64,000 nt of DNA, taken from assembly GCA_900478215.1 (NCBI GenBank), contig LS483478.1, positions 2,418,001-2,482,000 on the forward strand, given 5' to 3'. The DNA comes from Salmonella enterica subsp. houtenae serovar Houten. Its GTDB lineage: Bacteria > Pseudomonadota > Gammaproteobacteria > Enterobacterales > Enterobacteriaceae. Position 1 is the stretch's first letter, and every line of letters begins with the position of its first letter. The translations under genes were made by a program, and so were the position numbers. The notes beneath the pieces were generated by a model, which was not told where the DNA came from, did not search any database, and was given only the letters and a program-made list of their open reading frames with translations. This document shows positions 17,104 to 25,588 of the stretch, in pieces.

Positions 17104-17964
17104 ATGTCATTAAAAACAATAAAATATTTTTCTACTCTCATTGTCGCCGTCGTCGCCGTTCTGGCCGCGTGGTGGTTATGGAATTACTATATGCAGTCGC
17201 CGTGGACGCGCGATGGTAAAATCCGCGCGGAGCAGGTCAGCGTAACGCCGCAGGTCTCTGGCAGTATTACCCAACTCAATGTCAAAGATAATCAGTTCGT
17301 CAACGCAGGGGATATTCTTTTTGTCATTGATAAAACGCCCTTCCATATTGCAGAACTTAACGCGCAGGCGCAGTTGGCCAAAGCGCAGTCCGATCTGGCA
17401 AAAGCGAATAATGAAGCCGATCGACGTCGACATTTATCGCGTAACTACATCTCTGCTGAAGATTTGGATAGCGCCAATCTGAATGTTAAAGCAATGCAGG
17501 CCAGCGTAGGTGTCGCTCTGGCAACGTTAAAACAGGCGCAGTGGCAGCTTAGCCAGACGGAAGTAAAAGCGCCGGTATCCGGCTGGGTGACCAACCTTTC
17601 CACGCGTATCGGTGATTATGCCAGTACCGGTAAGCCGCTTTTCGCCTTGGTAGATAGCCATTCATTTTATGTAATGGGATATTTCGAAGAAACCAAATTA
17701 CGCCATATCCGCGAAGGTGAACCCGCATTAATAACACTGTATAGTGGCAATGTTAAGTTACAGGGTCACGTTGGCAGTATCGGACGCGCTATTTACGACC
17801 AAAGCGTAGAAAGCGATTCCGGTTTAGTGCCCGATATCAAACCCAACGTGCCGTGGGTACGTCTGGCGCAACGCGTACCGGTACGTATCGAATTTGACGC
17901 CCTGCCACAGGATATCACGCTGGTCTCCGGCACCACCTGTAGCGTGGCCATTGGACAGCGGTAA
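17104..17964 (+). CDS. ydhJ: YdhJ, membrane-fusion (HlyD-like) efflux protein
   Basis: A 286-residue periplasmic adaptor with one N-terminal membrane helix (about residues 8-26). A lipoyl/barrel-sandwich half (SVTPQVSGSITQLNVKDNQ) is followed by a coiled-coil hairpin (about residues 80-135) and the returning half with TEVKAPVSGWV. It would link the inner-membrane YdhK to an outer-membrane channel. The start at 17104 matches E. coli; its stop overlaps the ydhK ATG (TAATG). Substrate unknown. Confidence 0.92.
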   Translation: MSLKTIKYFSTLIVAVVAVLAAWWLWNYYMQSPWTRDGKIRAEQVSVTPQVSGSITQLNVKDNQFVNAGDILFVIDKTPFHIAELNAQAQLAKAQSDLAKANNEADRRRHLSRNYISAEDLDSANLNVKAMQASVGVALATLKQAQWQLSQTEVKAPVSGWVTNLSTRIGDYASTGKPLFALVDSHSFYVMGYFEETKLRHIREGEPALITLYSGNVKLQGHVGSIGRAIYDQSVESDSGLVPDIKPNVPWVRLAQRVPVRIEFDALPQDITLVSGTTCSVAIGQR

Positions 17965-20003
17965 TGAAACTCTCTCTGCCGACACTGCGAAATACGCCCT
18001 GGTTTAAAGCAACCTCCGGCCAGTGGCGTTACGCGTTGCGCAATACCATTGCCATGTGTCTCGCGCTGACATTCGCTTATTATCTCAATCTGGATGAGCC
18101 CTACTGGGCGATGACTTCGGCGGCAGTGGTGAGCTTTCCGACCGTAGGCGGCGTAATCAGTAAAAGTCTGGGGCGTATTGCCGGGAGTTTACTCGGCGCA
18201 ACCGCCGCATTGATTATTGCTGGCCATACGCTAAATGAACCCTGGTTGTTCTTATTTAGCATGGCTGCATGGCTCGGTTTTTGTACCTGGGCCTGCGCGC
18301 ATTTTACCAATAACGCCGCGTATGCTTTCCAGTTATCCGGCTACACGGCGGCAATCATCGCATTCCCGATGGTCAACATTATAGAAATCACGCAGTTGTG
18401 GGATATCGCCCAGGCGCGCGTATGTGAAGTTATCGTCGGCATCCTCTGCGGCGGCGTGATGATGATGATCCTACCCAGCACATCGGATGGCACTGCCCTG
18501 CTCACCGCGTTGAAAAACATGCATGCTCGCTTGCTGGAACATGCCAGTCTACTTTGGCAGCCGGATACTACCGACGCCATTCGCTCAGCGCATGAGGGTG
18601 TCATTGGGCAAATTCTGACCATGAACCTGCTGCGTATTCAGGCCTTCTGGAGTCATTACCGTTTTCGCCGCCAGAATGCATTGCTAAATTCATTGTTACA
18701 CCAGCAATTACGGCTAACCAGCGTGATCTCCAGTCTGCGTAGAATGCTTTTAAGCTGGCCGACGCCGCCGGAAAACAGCCGCGAAGTCATTGAACAACTC
18801 TTAGCTGCGCTGGCAAAACCGCGCGCGGACAGCTACACCGTGGCGCGGATTATTGCGCCGCTACGTCCGCAGGATGAACAGGATTATCGTCGCCTCGCGT
18901 TCTGGCAGCGATTACGCTACTTTTGCCAGCTATATCTGCGCAGCAGCCGCCAGTTATATCTGATCGAAAGCGGCGCGCCAGTGGATCAAATCCATATCCG
19001 CCGTACTCCCGGCCTTGCACGGCATACGGATAACGCAGAGGCCATCTGGAGCGGCGTGCGTACCTTTTGCACGCTCACGGTGATTGGCGCCTGGAGTATT
19101 GGCGCGCAATGGGAATCCGGGCCCGGCGCATTAACACTGGCGGCCATCAGTTGCGTCCTCTATTCCATCGTCGCCACGCCGTTTAAGTCGCTCTCCTTAT
19201 TGATGCGTACTTTAGTGCTACTGTCCTTATTCAGCTTCGCGGTGAAATTTGGCCTGATGGTGCAAATCACCGATCTGTGGCAATTCTTACTTTTCCTTTT
19301 TCCGCTGTTCGTCACGATGCAACTGCTTAAACTGCAGATGCCTAAGCTGGCCGGACTGTGGGGGCAGCTTATCGTCTTTATGGGCTCATTCATCGCCGTG
19401 ACTAATCCGCCAGTGTACGATTTCGCCGACTTCCTTAACGATAATACCGCCAAGATCGTCGGCGTCGCGATCTCCTGGCTGGCGTTTGCGATTTTGCGCC
19501 CCGGTTCCGATGCTGTAAAAAGCCGCCGCCATATCCGCGCGCTACGCCGGGATTTCGTCGATCAGCTTAGCCGTCGCCCTTCCCATAGCGAAAGCGAGTT
19601 TGAATCGCTGACCTATCATCACGTCAGTCAGCTCAGCAATAGCCAGGATGCGCTGGCGCGCCGGTGGTTATTACGTTGGGGAGTGGTACTGCTGAACTGC
19701 TCGCATGTGGTGTGGCAGCTACGCGCCTGGGAGTCGCGTTCCGATCCGCTTTCCCGGGTACGGGATATTTGTATATCCCTGCTGCGCGATGTGATGAGCG
19801 AACGCGGCGTGCAGCAACGCCCGCTTGCCGCCACGCTACAGGAACTACAGCGTATCTGCGACACGCTCGCACATCATCATCAACCCGCCGCGCATGAGCT
19901 GGCGGCGATTATCTGGCGTTTACACTGTTCGCTGTCGCAACTGGAACAAGCCCCAGCGCAGGGAACGCTGTCACCGGGTTATTTAATGACGCCGCAGGCG
20001 TAA
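17964..20003 (+). CDS. ydhK: YdhK, FUSC-family efflux transporter
   Basis: A 679-residue inner-membrane protein of the aromatic acid exporter/fusaric acid resistance (FUSC) family. It has two clusters of membrane segments (about residues 20-170 and 360-510) separated and followed by large cytoplasmic domains. The DEPYWAMTSAAVVSFPTVGG segment is typical. It works with YdhJ as an AaeAB-like pump; the substrate is not known. Its last 25 bp overlap the 3' end of the opposing sodC. Confidence 0.93.
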   Translation: MKLSLPTLRNTPWFKATSGQWRYALRNTIAMCLALTFAYYLNLDEPYWAMTSAAVVSFPTVGGVISKSLGRIAGSLLGATAALIIAGHTLNEPWLFLFSMAAWLGFCTWACAHFTNNAAYAFQLSGYTAAIIAFPMVNIIEITQLWDIAQARVCEVIVGILCGGVMMMILPSTSDGTALLTALKNMHARLLEHASLLWQPDTTDAIRSAHEGVIGQILTMNLLRIQAFWSHYRFRRQNALLNSLLHQQLRLTSVISSLRRMLLSWPTPPENSREVIEQLLAALAKPRADSYTVARIIAPLRPQDEQDYRRLAFWQRLRYFCQLYLRSSRQLYLIESGAPVDQIHIRRTPGLARHTDNAEAIWSGVRTFCTLTVIGAWSIGAQWESGPGALTLAAISCVLYSIVATPFKSLSLLMRTLVLLSLFSFAVKFGLMVQITDLWQFLLFLFPLFVTMQLLKLQMPKLAGLWGQLIVFMGSFIAVTNPPVYDFADFLNDNTAKIVGVAISWLAFAILRPGSDAVKSRRHIRALRRDFVDQLSRRPSHSESEFESLTYHHVSQLSNSQDALARRWLLRWGVVLLNCSHVVWQLRAWESRSDPLSRVRDICISLLRDVMSERGVQQRPLAATLQELQRICDTLAHHHQPAAHELAAIIWRLHCSLSQLEQAPAQGTLSPGYLMTPQA

Positions 20004-20500
20004 CGCGTTCCGCCGCCGCCGAGCGGTTTCGGCTGATCGGACATGTTATCGCCACCGACATGGATCATTAGCGCTTTATCTTTCACTTCATCAAGAGACT
20101 TCAGACGCGGCGCAGTAACTGGCTCGGTGGCGATGCCATCATTATTAACGACTAACACCGGGAGATCGCCCAGATGCCCCTGGCCTTCCGGTCCTTCATG
20201 CTTGCCGGTATTTTGTGGGTCCAGATGGCCACCAGCGGCTTCTGCCGCCACCGCTTTGCCGTCTTTAATCGCGGGCTGACAGCTACCTTTGGCATGAATG
20301 TGAAAACCATGCTCGCCCGGCGGTAACGCTTTAAGGTGTGGGGTAAATTTTAAGCCGCCTTCGGTTTCATCGATGACTACGGTGCCGATAGACTGTCCTA
20401 CGCCTTGCGCCGTCACCAGATTCATCTCTACTTTCTCGCTGGCGGCCTGCGCGCCCGCACAGGCCAGCAGCGTCACCATTGCTAAACTTAATCGCTTCAT
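19979..20500 (-). CDS. sodC: SodC (SodCII), periplasmic Cu,Zn superoxide dismutase
   Basis: A 173-residue periplasmic enzyme that removes superoxide. A signal peptide (about residues 1-19, ending AGAQA) precedes the mature protein. GFHIHAKGSC supplies copper ligands, the GGHLDP and GHLGDLPVL segments supply zinc and copper ligands, and cysteines in CQPAIKD and YACGVIK form the conserved disulfide. The genomic neighbourhood identifies it as the chromosomal sodCII, not the phage-borne sodCI. It converges with and overlaps ydhK by 25 bp. Confidence 0.96.
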   Translation of the reverse strand: MKRLSLAMVTLLACAGAQAASEKVEMNLVTAQGVGQSIGTVVIDETEGGLKFTPHLKALPPGEHGFHIHAKGSCQPAIKDGKAVAAEAAGGHLDPQNTGKHEGPEGQGHLGDLPVLVVNNDGIATEPVTAPRLKSLDEVKDKALMIHVGGDNMSDQPKPLGGGGTRYACGVIK

Positions 20501-20579
20501 AAAACCTCCGTTACAAGTGGTCGCCTGTTAAGTGTAAACCACTGGCGGAAACATGAACGGAAAGTCAACGAGTTGGCGA

Positions 20580-21476
20580 TTACGGCACGTCATAGCCCAA
20601 TGCCGCCTTGCGGATTCGGAACCACTGTTGACGCGACAATGGCAGCGTTTCCGCTTCTACCGCGGCGCGTACGCGTTCGATTTTACCCGAGCCAATAATC
20701 GGCAGCGGCTGCGACGGCAGACGTAAAATCCAGGCATAGACCACCTGTTCAATAGAACTGGCGTTGAGCTCTTGCGCGATAACAGAAAGTTCCTGCCGCA
20801 ACGGCTGATAAGCCTCATCATTAAACAGCCGGCCGCCGCCAAGACATGACCAGGCCATCGGACGAATACGCAGTTGCTGTAATTGATCTAATGTGCCGTC
20901 GAGCAACAAAGGCTGGTGAACCGGCGAGATCTCCACCTGGTTGGTCGCCAGAGTAAAAGGCAGGCGCGATTGCAGCAACGTAAATTGCGCTGGCGTAAAA
21001 TTAGAAACGCCAAAATGGCGCACTTTGCCGCTTTGGTGCAGATGCTGAAACGCCTCGGCGACGTCATCCGCATCCATTAACGGATCGGGACGGTGAATTA
21101 ACAGCATATCCAGATAATCTGTCGCCAGATTTTTTAATGACTGCTCGGCGCTCAGAATAATATGGCGGCGATCGGTAATATAATGACCGAGTCTATTTTC
21201 CGCTCTGGCGGTGGTCGCAATACCGCATTTGGTAACGATTTGCAGCCTTTCCCGCAAATGCGGCGCCAGCGTTAGCGCCTCGCCAAACGCCGCTTCGCAC
21301 TGATAACCACCATAAATGTCCGCATGGTCAACGGTAGTGACGCCCAAATCCAGATGTTCTTCGATAAAACTCACTAACTGACGCGCGGACATATTCCAGT
21401 CCATCAAACGCCAGTAACCCATAACAAAACGCGAAAACTCCGGGCCTTATGGAGCGATAGTGACACGCTGAACCAT
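20580..21476 (-). pseudogene. ydhF: ydhF, aldo/keto reductase gene with a stop at codon 10
   Basis: Translation from the expected ATG at 21476 reads MVQRVTIAP, then TAA (21449-21447), then GPEFSRFVMGYWRLM in the same frame. E. coli YdhF has glutamine at the stop position, so a single CAA-to-TAA change is the simplest reading. The remaining 280 codons are intact (from ATG 21422), with the aldo/keto reductase features DHADIYGGYQ (catalytic Asp/Tyr) and HFGVSNFTPAQ. That internal ATG lacks a well-placed Shine-Dalgarno sequence and would omit the first barrel strand. The gene is probably inactive, unless internal initiation occurs. Confidence 0.72.
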
Positions 21477-21526
21477 AACAGATTCCTCATAGAGAATAAT
21501 GAGGTTGAGTATACGCAATTCCGCGT

Positions 21527-21766
21527 TTAAAAGAGTGAAGGTTGTTGAGGATCTTCCGCGGGGAGGCGCTTGTTTGCGCGTATTTTACGCAAGAAGCGCT
21601 GGCGACAGAGCCGCAGTACATTTTGTTTCTCGGCATCGCTCATTTTCTGCCAGTTAAACCGTTCGTCGCGGCTGCGCATACATCCCCGACAAAAGCCACG
21701 CTCATCAGACTGGCAGATACCGCGACATGGGCTTGCTACCGGAAAAAACTCCAACTGCTCGGCCAC
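21527..21766 (-). CDS. ydhL: YdhL, small DUF1289 cysteine-rich protein
   Basis: A 79-residue protein with four clustered cysteines in SPCRGICQSDERGFCRGCMR, the DUF1289 signature, likely binding a metal or Fe-S cluster. The function is unknown. Translation starts at GTG (21766); AGGAG lies five bases upstream. It is divergent from nemR, with the NemR operator 73 bp upstream, so it could share that control. Confidence 0.88.
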   Translation of the reverse strand: MAEQLEFFPVASPCRGICQSDERGFCRGCMRSRDERFNWQKMSDAEKQNVLRLCRQRFLRKIRANKRLPAEDPQQPSLF

Positions 21767-21838
21767 ATCCCCTCCTCGACGTTTGACGCTTATGACTATT
21801 GAAGACGCTAACTGACTTTATGGCAACTCTGCTTGCAG

Positions 21839-21854
21839 TAGACCGACTGGTCTA
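21839..21854. promoter_or_regulatory. NemR operator
   Basis: TAGACC-GACT-GGTCTA is a six-base perfect palindrome with a four-base spacer, 14 bases before the nemR ATG. It abuts a TATACT -10-like element (21855-21860). It matches the NemR box TAGACC-N4-GGTCTA known from E. coli. Confidence 0.85.
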
Positions 21855-21868
21855 CTATACTGCCTGCC

Positions 21869-22468
21869 ATGAATAAGCAAACTGAACACGATACCCGCGA
21901 ACATCTGCTGGCCACCGGCGAGCAGCTTTGTATGCAACGGGGTTTTACCGGTATGGGTCTTAGCGAGTTACTCAAAACCGCCCAGGTGCCTAAAGGGTCG
22001 TTTTATCACTATTTTCGCTCGAAAGAAGCCTTCGGCGTCGCCATGCTGGAGCGACATTATGCCTGTTATCATCAGCGACTTACGGCGCACTTTATCTCCG
22101 GCCCCGGTAATCATCGTGACCGTATTCTCGCCTGGTATCAGGAAACATTGAATCGGTTTTGCCAGCAAGGCACCATCAGCGGTTGCCTGACGGTAAAACT
22201 GTCAGCGGAAGTCTGCGATCTGTCAGAGGATATGCGCTCAACCATGGATAAAGGGGCGCAGGAGATCATTGCACTGCTCGCACGCGCGCTGGAAGATGGC
22301 CGCAATAACCACTGTTTACATTTCACCGGCCAGCCGTTGCCACAGGCGCAAGTGCTTTACGCTCTGTGGCTGGGTGCTAATTTACAGGCCAAAATATCCC
22401 GTAGCGCCGCACCGTTGGAAAACGCGTTGGCGCATGTTAAGACCATCATTGCAACGCCTGATCTGTAA
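21869..22468 (+). CDS. nemR: NemR, TetR-family electrophile/chlorine-sensing repressor
   Basis: A 199-residue repressor. The N-terminal TetR HTH covers about residues 10-55, including GLSELLKTAQVPKGSFYHYF. The C-terminal ligand domain carries cysteines (for example CLTVKLSAEVCDLS) that in E. coli sense N-ethylmaleimide, methylglyoxal and hypochlorous acid. When modified it releases the operator just upstream. It is followed by nemA and then gloA, matching a reactive-electrophile defence cluster. Confidence 0.95.
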   Translation: MNKQTEHDTREHLLATGEQLCMQRGFTGMGLSELLKTAQVPKGSFYHYFRSKEAFGVAMLERHYACYHQRLTAHFISGPGNHRDRILAWYQETLNRFCQQGTISGCLTVKLSAEVCDLSEDMRSTMDKGAQEIIALLARALEDGRNNHCLHFTGQPLPQAQVLYALWLGANLQAKISRSAAPLENALAHVKTIIATPDL

Positions 22469-22495
22469 CAGGCGTTTTTATTTCTCTTACTACAA

Positions 22496-22509
22496 GACGA
22501 CCGGTCTAC
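22496..22509. promoter_or_regulatory. possible second NemR half-site before nemA
   Basis: The sequence around GACCGGTC (22499-22506), followed by TA, repeats the GGTCTA half of the NemR box in the 58-bp nemR-nemA gap. The full spaced palindrome is not present, so binding is uncertain. Confidence 0.3.
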
Positions 22510-22526
22510 TTATACCAGGAGCCACT

Positions 22527-23624
22527 ATGTCATCAGCAAAACTGTTTACCCCCCTCAAGGTGGGCGCCATCACGGCGACAAACCGCGTATTTATGGCGCC
22601 TTTGACACGTTTGCGGAGTATTGAGCCGGGCGATATCCCTACGCCGTTAATGGCGGAATATTATCGTCAACGCGCCAGCGCCGGATTGATCATCAGCGAA
22701 GCCACGCAGATCTCCGCACAGGCGAAAGGTTATGCCGGCGCGCCGGGATTGCACAGCGATGAGCAGATCGCCGCCTGGAAAAAAATCACCCAGGGGGTTC
22801 ATGCACAGGGCGGTCATATTGCGGTGCAACTATGGCATACGGGCCGTATTTCACACGCCAGCCTGCAACCAGGCGGACAAGCGCCCGTCGCGCCATCCGC
22901 TATCAATGCGGGAACCCGCACCTCTTTGCGTGATGAAAACGGTCAGGCCATCCGCGTAGAGACTTCCACGCCGCGCGCGCTGGATACTCATGAGATCCCA
23001 GGGATCGTCAACGATTTCCGTCAGGCCATCGTCAATGCCCGAGAGGCTGGCTTCGACCTGGTGGAGCTACACTCCGCACACGGTTATCTGCTGCATCAAT
23101 TCCTCTCACCTTCTTCTAATCACCGTACCGATCAGTACGGCGGCAGCGTAGAGAATCGCGCCCGTCTGGTGCTGGAAGTGGTTGATGCCGGCATTGAGGA
23201 ATGGGGCGCGGATCGTATCGGCATCCGCCTTTCTCCTGTCGGCACTTTTCAGAATGTCGATAACGGCCCGAATGAAGAAGCTGACGCCCTTTATCTGATT
23301 GAAGCGTTAGGTAAACGCGGCATTGCTTACCTGCATATGTCTGAACCAGACTGGGCAGGCGGCGAACCGTACAGCGACGCGTTCCGTGAAAAAGTACGCG
23401 CGTGTTTCCACGGTCCCATCATCGGCGCTGGCGCCTATACGCCAGAAAAAGCGGAAGATCTGATCGAAAAAGGGCTGATTGACGCCGTGGCGTTTGGTCG
23501 CGATTACATCGCTAACCCGGATCTGGTGGCGCGTCTGCAACGTAAAGCGAAACTCAATCCACAGCGTCCCGAAAGTTTTTATGGCGGCGGCGCGGAAGGC
23601 TACACTGACTACCCTACTCTGTAA
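22527..23624 (+). CDS. nemA: NemA, N-ethylmaleimide reductase (old yellow enzyme)
   Basis: A 365-residue FMN flavoprotein that reduces electrophilic alkenes, nitro compounds and nitrate esters using NADPH. It starts MSSAKLFTPLKVGAITATN, with LTRLRS near residue 25. The LWHTGRISHAS and ELHSAHGYLLHQFLSP segments hold the usual His/Asn and Tyr active-site residues of old yellow enzymes. The ATG at 22527 has AGGAG seven bases upstream; a longer open frame reaches into nemR but lacks support. Confidence 0.96.
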   Translation: MSSAKLFTPLKVGAITATNRVFMAPLTRLRSIEPGDIPTPLMAEYYRQRASAGLIISEATQISAQAKGYAGAPGLHSDEQIAAWKKITQGVHAQGGHIAVQLWHTGRISHASLQPGGQAPVAPSAINAGTRTSLRDENGQAIRVETSTPRALDTHEIPGIVNDFRQAIVNAREAGFDLVELHSAHGYLLHQFLSPSSNHRTDQYGGSVENRARLVLEVVDAGIEEWGADRIGIRLSPVGTFQNVDNGPNEEADALYLIEALGKRGIAYLHMSEPDWAGGEPYSDAFREKVRACFHGPIIGAGAYTPEKAEDLIEKGLIDAVAFGRDYIANPDLVARLQRKAKLNPQRPESFYGGGAEGYTDYPTL

Positions 23625-23692
23625 TTCCATTGATAGCGGCCTCACATCGCCGCTATACTTTGAATATCTTGACTATTTTGAGGGCAACGAAA

Positions 23693-24100
23693 ATGCGTTT
23701 ATTGCATACTATGCTGCGCGTCGGCGATTTGCAGCGTTCCATCGCTTTTTACACTAACGTTCTGGGCATGAAGCTGCTGCGCACCAGTGAGAACCCGGAA
23801 TATAAATACTCGCTGGCCTTTGTGGGATATGGTCCGGAAACGGAAGAAGCGGTCATCGAACTCACCTATAACTGGGGCGTTGAGAGCTACGACATGGGCA
23901 ATGCGTATGGGCACATCGCGCTGAGCGTTGACAATGCCGCCGAAGCCTGTGAACGTATTCGTCAGAACGGCGGCAACGTGACCCGTGAAGCAGGTCCGGT
24001 GAAAGGCGGTTCGACCGTCATCGCCTTCGTTGAAGATCCGGATGGCTATAAAATCGAATTAATTGAAGCTAAAGACGCAGGCCGCGGTCTGGGTCACTGA
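23693..24100 (+). CDS. gloA: GloA, lactoylglutathione lyase (glyoxalase I)
   Basis: A 135-residue Ni-dependent enzyme that isomerises the methylglyoxal-glutathione hemithioacetal. All four metal ligands are visible: His5 (MRLLHTML), Glu56 (VIELTYN), His74 (YGHIALS) and Glu122 (YKIELIE). The two-domain VOC fold has the normal length. The start at 23693 follows GAGGGCAACGAAA. A hairpin (ATAGCGGC/GCCGCTAT, 23633-23656) lies in the 68-bp nemA-gloA gap. Confidence 0.97.
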   Translation: MRLLHTMLRVGDLQRSIAFYTNVLGMKLLRTSENPEYKYSLAFVGYGPETEEAVIELTYNWGVESYDMGNAYGHIALSVDNAAEACERIRQNGGNVTREAGPVKGGSTVIAFVEDPDGYKIELIEAKDAGRGLGH

Positions 24101-24105
24101 TCTCT

Positions 24106-24137
24106 CACCGTGCGCAGGTCACTGCGCCCGGTGTTTT
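24106..24137 (+). terminator. intrinsic terminator of gloA
   Basis: CACCG-T-GCGCAG (24106-24117) pairs with CTGCGC-C-CGGTG (24122-24133) around a GTCA loop. TTTT follows directly. It starts six bases after the gloA stop. Confidence 0.8.
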
Positions 24138-24199
24138 ACTGCATCCCGGCGTAAAATTTGCCATAATGCGCGCTGTTTTTTTCGTATTAAGAGACTCAG

Positions 24200-24847
24200 A
24201 TGTCCGATAACGCTCAATTTTCCGGTCTGTGCGACCGTTTTCGTGGTTTTTATCCTGTCGTCATCGACGTTGAAACAGCAGGGTTTAACGCTAAAACCGA
24301 TGCGCTGCTCGAAATCGCCGCCATCACGCTGAAAATGGATGAACAAGGCTGGCTGATGCCGGACATGACGCTGCATTTCCACGTGGAACCGTTCGCTGGA
24401 GCCAACTTACACCCGGAAGCGCTCGCGTTTAACGGTATCGATCCCTCTAACCCGCTACGCGGCGCGGTGAGTGAATATGAGGCGCTACATGCTATTTTCA
24501 AAATGGTGCGTAAAGGTATCAAAGAGAGTGGCTGTAGCCGCGCCATTATGGTCGCGCATAACGCCACCTTTGATCACAGTTTTATGATGGCTGCCGCAGA
24601 ACGCGCCTCGCTGAAACGTAACCCGTTTCATCCGTTCGTCACCTTTGATACCGCGGCATTGAGCGGACTGGCGCTGGGACAAACAGTGTTGTCAAAAGCG
24701 TGCCTGGCGGCAGGTATGGAGTTTGACGGTGAAAAGGCCCACTCCGCGTTGTATGATACTGAGCGGACAGCGGTGCTGTTTTGTGAAATCGTCAATCGCT
24801 GGAAACGCCTGGGCGGCTGGCCATTACCTTTGCCGACAGACAAATAA
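24200..24847 (+). CDS. rnt: Ribonuclease T
   Basis: A 215-residue 3'-5' exoribonuclease that trims tRNA and 5S/23S rRNA 3' ends. It is a DEDDh nuclease: Asp23 and Glu25 in VVIDVETAGFN, a middle Asp in AHNATFDHSFM, and the final HSALYDTE motif with catalytic His and Asp. Length and order match the family. It is followed by a bidirectional terminator shared with grxD. Confidence 0.97.
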   Translation: MSDNAQFSGLCDRFRGFYPVVIDVETAGFNAKTDALLEIAAITLKMDEQGWLMPDMTLHFHVEPFAGANLHPEALAFNGIDPSNPLRGAVSEYEALHAIFKMVRKGIKESGCSRAIMVAHNATFDHSFMMAAAERASLKRNPFHPFVTFDTAALSGLALGQTVLSKACLAAGMEFDGEKAHSALYDTERTAVLFCEIVNRWKRLGGWPLPLPTDK

Positions 24848-24870
24848 CGTTGCTAACTATGCCGGTAAAA

Positions 24871-24895
24871 AAGCGACCTTAACAGGTCGCTTTTC
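24871..24895. terminator. bidirectional terminator between rnt and grxD
   Basis: AAGCGACC (24871-24878) pairs with GGTCGCTT (24885-24892) around a six-base loop. A-rich sequence lies before the stem and TTTT overlaps and follows it, so it can end both the rnt and the grxD transcripts. Confidence 0.85.
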
Positions 24896-24907
24896 CCTTT
24901 CCGCGAA

Positions 24908-25255
24908 TTATTCTGCGTCCGGCTCCTGAGTTTTGTATTTTGCCGCAGTTTCTTTAATAAGCTGCTGCAACTCGCCACGCTGATACATTTCAATCACGAT
25001 ATCACACCCGCCGACCAGCTCGCCATCCACCCACAGTTGCGGGAATGTCGGCCAGTTGGCGTATTTCGGTAATTCAGCGCGAATATCCGGATTTTGCAAG
25101 ATATCAACATAGGCAAAACGCTCACCACAGGCTGAAAGCGCCTGAACGGCCTGCGCAGAGAAACCACAGCTTGGCAGTTTCGGTGAACCTTTCATATACA
25201 GGAGAATCGGGTTTTCAGCGATCTGGCGCTGGATTTTTTCGATAGTGGTGCTCAT
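24908..25255 (-). CDS. grxD: GrxD, monothiol glutaredoxin (Grx4)
   Basis: A 115-residue CGFS-type glutaredoxin. The active site KLPSCGFSAQ has Cys30 as the only catalytic cysteine, and the GDIR-like WPTFPQLWVDGELVGGCDI segment binds glutathione. These proteins carry a bridging 2Fe-2S cluster and deliver it to partners rather than reduce disulfides. A single gene, convergent with rnt. Confidence 0.97.
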   Translation of the reverse strand: MSTTIEKIQRQIAENPILLYMKGSPKLPSCGFSAQAVQALSACGERFAYVDILQNPDIRAELPKYANWPTFPQLWVDGELVGGCDIVIEMYQRGELQQLIKETAAKYKTQEPDAE

Positions 25256-25588
25256 TGTCTCGCTTCCTTAAACTTCTTATACGACCGACGCCTGTCATTG
25301 TAACGGGTCAGGCTGGCAACGGAAAATAACATTTTCATCATGCCTTATTATTTTACCGTCTGCGAAAATAAGTTGCATACAAAATATCTCTTAACCGGGT
25401 TACCGAGCAGAAATTCGTAGATAACGTGTTCGTGTTTAGCATTAATTGCTGTTTTTTTACATCTGTTAACGAAACACAGCTTCTGAAACCAAAAGCAATT
25501 ACCAATCTGTGCTTTTCTGGATTAGAATTATCAGGTTTTGTAAATCATACGCAGGCATGATCGCCTGCCTTTAACAGAGGATTGCTCA
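25256..25588. other. 333-bp intergenic region between grxD and mepH
   Basis: No gene is seen. It holds the divergent promoters of grxD and mepH. A perfect hairpin, GCAGGC (25551-25556) and GCCTGC (25563-25568), lies about 20 bases before the mepH GTG, in its likely leader, and could affect translation. Confidence 0.5.

Noticed and set aside
22269..22526. N-terminal extension of nemA by 86 residues
   Set aside because: It lies mostly inside nemR in another frame and has no family homology. The ATG at 22527 has a proper ribosome site and gives the standard length.
23633..23656. Hairpin ATAGCGGC/GCCGCTAT between nemA and gloA as a terminator
   Set aside because: No T-run follows on either strand, and gloA starts 37 bases later, so a terminator call is not supported.
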